Shown one piece after another: positions 23,566 through 32,760 of a stretch of 64,000 bases of DNA. Within the stretch, counting starts at the first letter, position 1. Each line of letters opens with the position of its first letter. The notes below the pieces were generated by a model, which saw nothing but the letters and a program-made list of their open reading frames with translations, did no database searches and was not told where the DNA came from. The translations under genes and the position numbers were made by a program. Origin of the DNA: Paulownia fortunei (taxonomy: Eukaryota; Streptophyta; Magnoliopsida; Lamiales; Paulowniaceae); assembly GCA_019321725.1 (NCBI GenBank), contig CM033115.1, positions 10,302,673-10,366,672 on the forward strand, read 5' to 3'.

Positions 23566-25413
23566 GATCTATTATGAGTTTCACTGCATTACATCTTTCA
23601 TTCTGGGGCTATGCCTTGAAAATGGCGGTATACCTATTGAATAAGGTGGCATCCAAAGTTGTGCCCAAAACACCATATGAGATATGGTGTGGTAAGACAC
23701 CTTCCTATAAATACCTTAGGGTATGTAGGTATACTGCTTATGTGAAGTAGCTAGTGGGAGATAAATTGGATATGAGATCCATCTTATGTAAGTTCGTGGG
23801 GTATCTAAATAAGTTTATTGATAGGTATAAGTTTTTATTAGAGAATAAAGAAGAGGATCTCCTCATGGATAATGATCCAAAAAGCTATGGATAGGCGATA
23901 TCTGACATTGACTCAGAGAAGTAGCAAGAAGCTATACAATTCAAGATGGACTATATGTGCTCCAACAAGATATGAACCTTGGTGGACCCACCACAGGAAA
24001 CTATTCCCATTGGCTACAAATAGGTCTACAAGCAAAATCTTGGAGTAGATAGAGAGGTAGAAACCTATAAAGCACGTCTGGTTACAAAATGTTACACTCA
24101 GGAGCAAGGAATTAATTATGAGGAAACTTTTTCACTTGTGGCAATGCTTAACTCCATCAGAATTTTGCTAGTCATATCTATATATTATGACTATGAGATA
24201 TGAAAAATAGATATGAAGACTGCTTTCTTTAATGGAAACATTAAAGAAGATATCTGTATGAAGCAGCTAGAAGGTTTCACATCTAATCAGAGCGAGCAAA
24301 AGGTTTGCAAGCTCTAGAGATCTATTTACGGACTCAAATAGGCTTCGATGAAGTGGAACATCCGATTTGATGAAACAATTAAAATGTTTGATTTTTATAA
24401 AACCCCAGATGAATAATGTGTCTACAAGAAGGTTAGAGAGAAGGCAGTTACATTTGTTATGCTCTACGTTGATGACATCCTGCTCATTATGTTATGCTCT
24501 CAAGGACTTGGTTGTCTAAACAGTTTTTCATGAAGGACTTAGGAGATGCATCTTTTATCTTAGGAATAAAGATCTATAGAGATAGATTTAGAAGGATGAT
24601 CAGACATGTACATAGACAACATACTAAAAAGGTTTAGCATGGAGAAATCCTAATGAGGATTCCTGCCAATGAGTCATGGAGTTTCACTTTCTAAGGTTAT
24701 GTCTCCTAAAACACCTGAAGATAGAGAAAAGATGACTCGCATACCTTATGCATCTACAATAGGGAGCATAATGTATGAAATATTGTGTACAAGGCCTGAT
24801 ATCGCACATGCTATGAGTGTCATGAGTAGATATTAGTCCAATCTAGGGAAAGAACACTCGAAAGCCGTTAAGATAATCCTCAAGTACTTAAGGACTAAGG
24901 ATATCTTTTTGATATACGATAATGGAGAACTAAAACTGGATAAATATACAGACTCTAGTTTTCAGTTCGATATAGACAACTCAAAGTCCATATAGGATAC
25001 ATATTCATCCTGTATGGTAGTGCACTTAGTTGGAAAAGTTTCAATCAAGATATGACCATAGACTCTACCACCGAGGCAGAATATATTGTTGCATCAAATA
25101 TAGAAAAGAAGTTATTTGAATAAGAAATTTCAGTCAAGGATTGGGTATAGTTCCATCCATTATTGATCCAGTTATGACTTACTGTGATAACAATAGGGAC
25201 ATTGCACAAGCAAAGAAGCCAAGATCTCATCAAAAATCTAAACACATAATGAGATGATATCACTTGATCAGAGAGATCATTGGTACAAGCAATATCATCA
25301 AAAAATGTAGCAGACCTACTTACTAAACCTTTAGCATATAAGGTATTCAATGAACATCTCGAGAAGATGGGCTTTAGATACATGGGTAATTGGAGTTAGG
25401 GTGAATAGGAGAT
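23566..25413 (+). pseudogene. Copia B pol, part 2: integrase end, RT, RNase H
   Basis: It continues the integrase interrupted at 15178, with FWGYALKMAVYLLNKVASK and TPYEIWCGKTPSYKYLRV at about 23590-23720. RT follows: INYEETFSLVAMLNSIRILL at 24112 onward, IDMKTAFFNGNI near 24215, and VMLYVDDILL with the YVDD active site at about 24458-24487. RNase H-side motifs are MSHGVSLSKVMSPKTPED near 24670 and a TRPDIAHAMSVMSRY-like stretch near 24795. Stops occur throughout. A gaataggagat polypurine run at about 25403-25413 primes plus-strand synthesis and abuts the 3' LTR. Confidence 0.85.
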
Positions 25414-27501
25414 TGTTATAGTAGGATGGCCAACTCCTCAATTAGATTAGTTATATTGTACTATTTTCTCTTGCATTTTTTCTGCGAATTAGATTAAGTC
25501 CTTAAAACTAATTTAGTTAGGGCATAGCCGCGCATATGATAGTGATCATAGAACATGCCTCTAAGACTTTGGTCTTAAATAAGTTCTGACTCGAGGGTTT
25601 TTTGAGACGGTACATCAAATAGCCTAATAAGACTCATACCTACGATGCATGCTCGTAAGATGAGGATGTCGTATTCCATTAGCATTAGCATATGGACGTA
25701 AGTACATATATGTGGGTTCTTGTTAGAGAACAAGTACACCGAACATGGCTCGTAGAAAATTCTTAGTCGGAGGCTTTACCTATTGAAATAAGAATTTCTG
25801 TATTATGATAGTATATAGCTAGTCCTCGGACTTGAGATATGATGGTAACCTTGTGTGCATCCTACAACACTTTGATATATCCTCTGATTGTATGAAAATC
25901 ACAAAGGGGTATGTTGGGTATTATACTGGTGTGCATTGAGGTTTGTCAATGGCCAACATAGAATTCGACACTTATCTTTTTAACAAGAAAATTTCATGTA
26001 TTTTCATAGTTTGTGATTCGAAGAACTTGACCAAGGCAGGATGAATTTTGATTCACCAGAAATGATTGGAACTTAAAATGAGATCATAGTTATCGAATCA
26101 TTTAGCATTTTTAACTTATAATCCATGCCCTAAATTCAATCAGGAGATTAGTTATTAGAAGGATCGTACGTCTATAGGACTCATAACTGAAATAAGGTTT
26201 ACTCGCTATTTCACCTAAGACTAGTTTGTCATGATTACTTGCCAGATATTTTCATGGATAGTGAGATTTTTGGAGTTAAGAAGTTAATTTTAAGTGGATT
26301 AATTAATTAGATTATTCGTAAATTGCAAATATTGAAAGGTCACTACTAGTTTAGTTGTGAACATAAAGGGTCCCACACAAATTTGGAGCGGAACATTTAT
26401 AATCTAGGAATTAATCCAAATGGTTGGATTTATTTAATTAATGGAGATTAATATAAGGCTTAAATTAATTCAATAGGTTGAATTAATTATTCAATTAAGT
26501 AAAGAGATTATTTAATTGAACCTAATAAGATTAGGAAGCTTAATTGGAGTGTAGTAATTAATTGATTGGATCAATTAATTGAAATTGGATAAATTTGATT
26601 AATTGGATTAAATAATGGATTTTATAAATGTCTAAGTCTAAAATTAAAGTGGCTTTTTATTTAGAAGCCCACTTGAATTATTGGAAGAAATTAAAAAAAT
26701 TCTTATTAATTATCTTATGAAGATAATTAGAGATATTAGATATCCATCTTGATTGCATTGAAAGAGTCCAACACAATCAAGAAGAGAGAGAGGGCTTCAA
26801 TTTTTTGGCTTGTAGAAGTCCACAAAATCGACCACTTTCATTCTATGGGGATAGGTTCATTGAATTGGTTATTTTTGGAGAGTTAACACATGAAAATATG
26901 GTAAAATGATGGAAATTATGGGATAATTTTCAGCCACCCATTTTTCTTGATATGGCTAAAAATTTGAGGAGATGAACCTACCCCAATTTTCGACCACTTC
27001 AAATAAATAAGAGAAAAAAATTATTTTTCTTCCTTAACACTTTTTCTCTTCCAAAAATTCTTCCAAGATAATCACAAATCCTTTTTTATTATTCTATAAG
27101 TTGAATTCTTATTTCCACAAGTTGGATTAATAATTAATACACACGAAAAGCACTCCAAACTAGATTAAAGAAAGAATTAAAAATCACTAGTGAGATTTTT
27201 GATTCTGTGTTCTAGTCCAAACATGTGGACTATCTTTAGAGAGAAGACATTTGGATCCCTGTAAACCTTTTTCGAGAGTGATTGATAGCAATTAATTATC
27301 AGACATCCTACAGCAACCAAAGTGCCTCAAAGGCAAAAATCTAACTCTTTATTTACTCATTTGTACAACTATCAACAACACGCAATCATTAGAATCGCTT
27401 CGAACTAGGGGTGATGCAATAATTGTTGTTGTATGTGTTTTATTTTAAATTAATTTTTAAATTCTACTGTGCACACCCCAATGTTATAGCAAAACCCAAC
27501 A
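25414..27501 (+). repeat. Copia B 3' LTR
   Basis: It begins TGTTATAGTAGGATGG and ends ...aacccaaca, followed by the GTATC duplication. It differs from the 5' LTR by an extra segment of about 65 bp at about 27297-27362 and a smaller insertion near 27405-27421. Confidence 0.88.
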
Positions 27502-28550
27502 GTATCTACAAAAAGGTTAGTGGCTCCGCAATGGCATTTATTATGTTGTATGCTGATGACATCCTACTCATTAGGAATGATGTAGGGATGCTACAGTCAA
27601 TTAAGACTTGGTTGTCTAACCAGTTCTCTATTAAGGATTTGGGACAAGCATCATTTTTTCTAGAAATAAAGATCTATAGAAATAGGTCTAAAAGGATGAT
27701 TGGACTATCCCAATCCATGTACATATATAAATTACTAAAGAGGTTTAGCATGAAGGGATCTAAATGAAGATTCTTGCCAATGAGCCATGGCAATTCTCTC
27801 TCAATGGCTATGTCTCCTAAGACTCCTGAGGAGAGGGAAAGGATGATCTGCATACCTTATACATCAGCCATTGGAAGCATAATATATGGTATGCTATATA
27901 CGAGGTCTGATGTCATATATGCTTTGAGTGTTATGGGTAGATATCAATCCAATCCAGATGAGGAACACTGGAAGACCATAAAGATGATTCTCAAGTACTT
28001 GAGAAGAGCTAAGGATATCTTTCTTGTATACAACTCTGGAGATCTAAAACTAGAAGGCTATACCGATTCCAATTTTCAGTCCGATATAGATGACTCAAAG
28101 TCTATGTCTGGATACATATTCATCATAAACGGTGGTATGGTCAGCTAGAAGAGGTTCAAGCAGGAGACAATCACAAATTCTACCACCAAGACTGAACACA
28201 GTACTACTTGTGATGTAACAAAGAAAGCTGTTTTGGATGAGGAACTTTATCCAAGAGTTGAGTGTGGTTCCAACCATTATTGATCTTGTATTGATATACG
28301 ATAATAACAATGGAGCTATTACGCAAGAAAAAGAACCAAGATCTCATCAAAGATCTAAGCACATTATGAGGCGATACCATCTAATTAAAGAGATCATTTA
28401 TAGAGGCAACATTATACTGGATAGAGTCGCTTAGGCATAAATTATAGTAGACCCACTGACCAAACCCCAAGCATAGAAGGTATTCAATGGACATATTGAG
28501 AAGATGGGCTTAAAGTGCATGGGCAATTGGTACTAAGACAAGTGGGAGAT
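27502..28550 (+). pseudogene. Copia A pol, part 2: RT catalytic core and RNase H
   Basis: It resumes RT with VYKKVSGSAMAFIMLYADDI. YADD is the active site (YVDD in most plant copia elements) at about 27550-27561. LSNQFSIKDLGQASFFLEIK and MSPKTPEERERM follow. From 27774 to 28148 the frame is open, with TSAIGSIIYGMLYTRSD, YTDSNFQSDIDDSKSMSGYIF and other RNase H residues. It is broken again after 28148. It ends at a good PPT, aagtgggagat (28540-28550). It is better preserved than copia B pol although it must be the older insertion. Confidence 0.85.
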
Positions 28551-28896
28551 TCTTAAAGCAGTACCCAGTGCACCAATTAGATTGGGTGTCTTTTATATTA
28601 TTATATTTGTAAAATCAATCTTTTTCAAATCATATTAATAAAATAGGTAAATTTATTTATCTTTAATTGCTTATAGTAATTAGATAAAGTCCCTAAACTA
28701 AACTTAGCTACGGGACATGGTCACGCATTTTATGGTGATCGTGGAATATGCCTCTATGGCTTTGGTCTTAAATTAATTTCGAGTCAAGGGCTTTTTAAGA
28801 TGGTGCATCGAATAGCCCAATAGACTCGTGTATACAATGTATGCTCGTATGAGGAGAATGTCTCACTCCATGGATATTGGCGTAGTGACACTAGTG
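28551..28896 (+). repeat. Copia A 3' LTR, truncated
   Basis: It starts TCTTAAAGCAGTACCC (TG changed to TC) after the PPT. It parallels the B LTR start through gaatatgcctctatggcttt and gcatgctcg-like words, then loses similarity near 28890, where minus-strand Tat/Athila-like sequence begins. Confidence 0.75.
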
Positions 28897-29248
28897 CATC
28901 TCAAAAGTGTTACAATTATCCTTTACTTTGCCATCATTTTCATGATTTCAACAAACCCATAAGAAAACACGCTTGAATTTTTTTTTAAATAAAATACTAG
29001 AAAAACACACATTGAATACTCAAGTCATTATATCAAGTATCCCTCCCCCGAACCTAATCGAGACATTATCCTCAATATAAAAAATAGATAGAAAAGTAGA
29101 GTTTTAAAAGATATCACCTGAAGTGTGGCTCACTGAAAAAAAATTGAAACAACAAAAAGCATACACGATTAGATGAAACCATTAACAATAAGTTTCATAG
29201 ACTGAAAGTCAAATTCATTTTGTGTTTTCGACCATTATTCCTGTTGGA
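28897..29248 (-). repeat. Minus-strand Tat/Athila-like 3' end with polypurine tract
   Basis: In the minus direction, attgaggataatgtctcg followed by gttcgggggaggga (plus strand 29041-29077) resembles the 'gaggacaatgtc...gggggag' region just before the 3' LTR in Tat/Athila-type gypsy elements. Sequence to its left would be the LTR start, cut off at the copia A LTR remnant. No coding frame. The call rests on this motif alone. Confidence 0.45.
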
Positions 29249-29747
29249 TCAATCCACAAAAGCTAAGGCTAGATCAGGTTTTGGGACATGTGCTAGAAGT
29301 TGATCAATCAGTTGGTCAGGTGTCGAAGCATAAATGAGGATTCTTCTCGCAAACGGTGAAATAAAACCTTTTTCCATAGCGAGATCTACAAAAGATAGCA
29401 AACCATCATCAAATCTATTAACATTAAGAATACCTATAGATTTTTGGTGAATGTTGAGTTGTGCCTAAGAGACAACTTGGAATAATTCCTCCAGTGTACC
29501 AAAATCGCTAGGTAGAATGATGAATGAATACGCATTGTTTAACATATTAGGCATTCTGTTATGAATATGTGACATTTTTAGCTCATCTTTAATGGTCATA
29601 CCTATGATATTCTGTACTATTAAAGATTTTGGGATAACTCCCAGAACTTTAACTCCTCCTACTTCTAAATGATTTTTTCTTTCTACTAAAGTTCTACCAA
29701 GATTATTGGCTGCCCCTATAAACTCACATTTTTTTCCTGGATTGGAT
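29249..29747 (-). pseudogene. LOG-like cytokinin riboside 5'-monophosphate phosphoribohydrolase, broken copy
   Basis: One minus-strand frame of 166 codons ends in TGA and matches the plant LONELY GUY family, which releases active cytokinin bases from nucleotides in the cytosol. Motifs in order are SNPGKK (family CGSxxGKK), LGRTLVERK, VLGVIPKSL, MHQRK-region remnant IHNRMPNML, AYSFIILPSDFGTLEEL (family AFIALPGGYGTLEEL), AQLNIHQKSIGILNV, FISPFARRI and a C-terminal HVPKP. Breaks are an in-frame TAG at about 29465-29467 where the family has the Trp of ITWAQ, loss of about 20 residues containing the GGGSxGLMG nucleotide-binding motif, and PGG changed to PSD. LOG genes normally have several introns; none lies within this stretch, suggesting a spliced or transduced origin. 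It lies about 170 bp upstream, in its own direction, of a PPT-like motif. Confidence 0.8.
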
Positions 29748-29975
29748 CTGAAAAAAATACAAATGCGGTTGAATTTACAAGTCGAATAGACTTTTATTTT
29801 TTTATTTTTTTATTTTTTTTTTTTTTATTTTTTTAAAAATGAGTTGTGCAAAAATAGAGTGAGTACAGTGCTATTTATTGAGGTGTGAACAGGGACTGCA
29901 TTCATTACACATCTTTTTCTTTTATCAGAAAGGTTGAAAATAAGGACACACAAAATTTAAAAATTACCTACTTAC
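29748..29975 (-). other. Intron-like segment before the LOG fragment
   Basis: In the minus direction it starts GTAAGT (29975 leftward) and ends in a T-rich tract plus CAG (29748-29750), a good plant GT-AG pair. The interior has an A-rich run (seen as T-runs at about 29794-29836 on the plus strand). The phase is compatible with the LOG frame: the split codon ends with the first A of the LOG exon, as expected from a gg|a Gly codon in CGSxPGK. Confidence 0.45.
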
Positions 29976-30235
29976 ATGTGAATGTACATATAGTTGTGAT
30001 TGTGGCTCGTATCTTTCTTTGGTTTTACATCTAGTAACAACTTAAATGCCCTCTATGGGTTGAGGATATGCTTCTCATCCAGTTTTCTTATAAATTAGCA
30101 AATAGAGTCTTTTAATGTCAGATTCCCAAGACTGTATAGCTTATATTCAGTACGAAAGTAATCCCATAAATCAAGAATCCCATTAAATCGAGATGTGCTT
30201 ATTGCTCTATTTCTTCTTCGGGTCTTCTCGTTGAA
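29976..30235 (-). pseudogene. Unidentified exon-like open frame
   Basis: In one minus-strand frame, about 85 codons with only two stops read through STSRFNGILDLWDYF, EYKLYSLGNLTLKDS, FIRKLDEKHILNP and RAFKLLLDVKPKKDTSHNH, ending at the GTAAGT donor. Composition (charged, hydrophobic-patterned) looks like real protein rather than AT-rich chance. I do not recognise the family. It could be a second captured host exon or a retroelement segment. Confidence 0.35.
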
Positions 30236-30263
30236 TGAAGTTCACCGGTTGCTACAGAAGGGT

Positions 30264-30353
30264 TAGAATTGAAGTTTGGTGAATGATTTAATGATGTATT
30301 TGGAAAGTTAGAATTAAAGTTTGGTGAATGATTTAATGGTGCATTTGGAGAGA
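30264..30353 (+). repeat. 45-bp tandem repeat x 2
   Basis: Two adjacent units sharing ttagaatt(g/a)aagtttggtg and aatgatttaatg(a/g)tg, differing at a handful of positions. It lies within the copia H remnant, so it duplicated 15 codons of that linker. Confidence 0.9.
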
Positions 30354-30657
30354 CATGTTTAGTAAAGGTATGACATCTGATGTACTAGAGATATATAAAG
30401 GTTCTAGTTGAGCATCTAGAATTATACCATAAGGGTCACAATAGACTATGGCTTGTTCTAAATCCCAAGATAATATTCTTGTGTCAATTTCTTCCCTTAA
30501 ATATTAGGTTTGGGGTATAAAGGTGATTGTTTAAAAAAGGTCACATCAATAGACTTGATGAATTATTTTGTGACAGAAGAATAACACTTACATCCTTTTT
30601 TACTTTGTGAATATCCTAAGAGCATGTACTTTAATGATTTAGGGTCAAGTTTGTTTC

Positions 30658-30662
30658 TATGT
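30658..30662 (+). repeat. Target site duplication of gypsy D, left copy
   Basis: TATGT before the LTR start TGTGATAC; pairs with TATAT at 38389-38393 (one mismatch). Confidence 0.7.
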
Positions 30663-31400
30663 TGTGATACCCGAACCTCTCACTACTCACCTAGTCAAAT
30701 ATGATTCATGCATTTTGTATTAATTTTATATGCCACTTGCATTTACATTGACATTGCATATTTCATTTCTTTTATACGATATTTCTTGAATATTGAACTT
30801 AATTCTAAAGCTCTCACACAGTATTAGTTATTGAATTTCCTAACCTAAGTGGTTGATCTTGTATTGAGATAAGAAGAAATTTAGGTATCAATATAGTAAA
30901 TAGTGTTAGGTTACACGTGGTAACCTCAGGAGTTTAAAAGGTGTCAACAAAATTTTTATAGAAAGTGAATCAGTTCGATCATGAATTTTAATATTATATA
31001 CATATTTAAATCAACAACTAGACATACAATACTATAATTTAAATGTTATATAACTAGGTTCATAGATTTGTAATACTATCGGTGCATAAACTTATTAATT
31101 GGGCAAGAACTAATGATTTTTTGGGTGAAGAACCTAATAAACGGATATAGGAATTAGCTACAAGAATGAGTGGTGACTGAGATAGGTTGCAACCAAATAA
31201 GAATATGTGAGACACATAAGATTAGGGCTGCAAGATAAGGGAGAAAATTAGATTATACCATTACATGCCACCTCAAGCTTATGCCACCTCATGCTTAGAC
31301 TTATCAAGCTAGCACCTCAACCTATTCTTCACTCTTAAGCTAACAGTCATGACTTGAACCTTATTCTGCACCATTTTAGCTTCTAAATACATAGACAAGC
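30663..31400 (+). repeat. Gypsy D 5' LTR, truncated
   Basis: It matches the 3' LTR from TGTGATACCC (36060 onward), with phrases such as gaattagctac(a/g) and caagataagggagaaaattagattatacc. Similarity stops near 31400, soon followed by internal sequence. The remaining 1.5 kb or more of the LTR and the primer site are deleted. Confidence 0.75.
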
Positions 31401-31518
31401 TTAGAACTTATGAAGCGCGGTCACGCCATTAAGTTTTATATTATCATATATTGCATTACATATTTCATAAATTATATTGGTCATATGTTGTCAAACTTGT
31501 ATAAAACAGCGCTGCAAA

Positions 31519-32760
31519 ATGGTGAGAACTTGTGATGAGAGCAGTGGTGGTGCCAGAGCGCAGAGGAATGAGACACCCACCCCGATTATTGATCAAGATA
31601 CCATGATTAACCGGTTAACAAAGTTGATTGAACGATAGTCCAAACAGATTCAACAATTGATTTGGCAGAGGGATGATGATGAGCAACTGCAGGTGGAGGT
31701 AAACCAACGATGGGCGGAGTATATATATAGTGGGAAAATGATTTACGAGGTTGGATCCCCCAATATTTGAGGATGCTATTGATCTTATCGTTGTAGAGGA
31801 CTGGTTAAGGACCCTGGAAAACATTTTCCAGTACAACAGGATGCCAGTAGAGGAGAGGGTAATGTGTGCCACTTTCATGCTTTGTGGTAGTATAGACCAT
31901 TGGTGGGACACGATCAACAGCATAGAGGACATTACTATCATGAGTTGGGACAGATTCAAGGAGTTATTCCGAAATAAATATTTCATAGCCCCAGTTCGCA
32001 TGATGAAGATGAACGAGTTTATACAAATGCGATAAAGAGCGATGACTATTAGGGAATATATTCATAAATTTGAACAGCTGTCCAGGTTTGCTACGCACAT
32101 GGTCAGCATTGAAGCACTGAAAGTAGAGAGATTTCTAGAGGGTTTGAGGCCAGAGTTATACTGGGATGTGAATATGATGGGAACTCAAGAGGTGACATTT
32201 TCATGGGTGGCTGAGAGGGCGTTAGTGGCAGAACAAGCTAAATTGAGAATCGTTCGTGCATAGAATGCTAGACAGTAGTTTAGACAGCAGGGACAGAGAT
32301 GGACTGTGGGGCAAAAGAGGCCAGTCCAAATGCCTCGCCAATCCAAATACAGAAGCCAGGATTTAAATTTTAAGGAGAACGAGGCCAACAACAAGAAGGT
32401 CAAAGTAGGAGGCCACGGGTCGAATAAGAAAAATCACCGATGCTAGAAGCTGTATGTCAGAAATGTGGTAATCGACATACTGGAGGCTGCTCTATAGATA
32501 CCAGGACATGCTTTCGATGTAAAATGTCAGGACATATTGCTAAATTTTGCCTAGGTAAACCAAATTACACTGGCAAAAGGAATGTACTAGCCAAGGTGTT
32601 CAACATGACCAGGGAAGATACAGAGGCAAATCTATCGGTGGTGACAGGTAAACTTTATATTTCTAGTGTTCCAACACTTGTGTTATTTGATTTTGGAGCC
32701 ACGCATTCATTTGCATCCATTGAGTACGTGAGAGGTTGGGTAGAATATCAGATGTAGCAG
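31519..32760 (+). pseudogene. Gypsy D gag and protease N-terminus, frameshifted
   Basis: The first ATG at 31519 reads MVRTCDESSGGARAQRN. The capsid domain is open from 31751 to 32035 with PPIFEDAIDLIVVEDWLRTL, MSWDRFKELFRNKYF and MNEFIQ, then 32042-32263 with FLEGLRPEL. A zinc knuckle is seen as CFRCKMSGHIAKFC at about 32509-32550, with an upstream CQKCGNRHTGGC cluster. LVLFDFGATHSF at about 32679-32714 is the protease active-site region. Stops at 32034 and 32262 and at least one frameshift before 32440 inactivate it. Confidence 0.82.

Larger units (their letters stand above)
9943..27501 (+). mobile_element. Copia B, complete but decayed, containing gypsy C
   Basis: Two LTRs (9943-12042 and 25414-27501), a tRNA-Met-type primer site at 12044, a polypurine run before 25414 and a 5-bp target duplication define it. 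Without gypsy C it is about 9.2 kb. Gag zinc knuckle, integrase, RT and RNase H remnants appear in copia order. All frames are broken, so it is not autonomous. Confidence 0.88.
8935..28896 (+). mobile_element. Copia A, outer element of the nest (partial)
   Basis: Pol sequence runs from 8935 to 9942, is interrupted by copia B, and resumes at 27502. It continues to a PPT-like aagtgggagat at 28540-28550 and a truncated 3' LTR. The reading across the break is continuous in content: RT ends ...DELCV on the left and resumes VYKK... on the right. Gag and the 5' end of pol are not recognisable. Confidence 0.8.
30236..30662 (-). pseudogene. Minus-strand copia integrase C-terminal fragment (copia H)
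   Basis: The minus frame at about 30560-30655 reads RNKLDPKSLKYMLLGYSQ and SKKGCKCYSSVTK, matching the copia motif that usually reads KLDPKSxKCxFLGYSxxxKGYKCY. A degenerate linker with a 45-bp tandem repeat follows. The frame is continued beyond the gypsy D insertion by FFCIPSQH encoded just right of 38393, confirming that D interrupted this gene. Confidence 0.75.

Noticed and set aside
29794..29840. Poly-T run as a possible poly(A) tail of a LOG retrogene
   Set aside because: On the minus strand it lies upstream of the LOG frame, not after its stop, so it cannot be that copy's tail.
31615..32001. 128-codon minus-strand open frame
   Set aside because: Reverse shadow of gypsy D gag, whose plus-strand capsid and zinc knuckle are clear.
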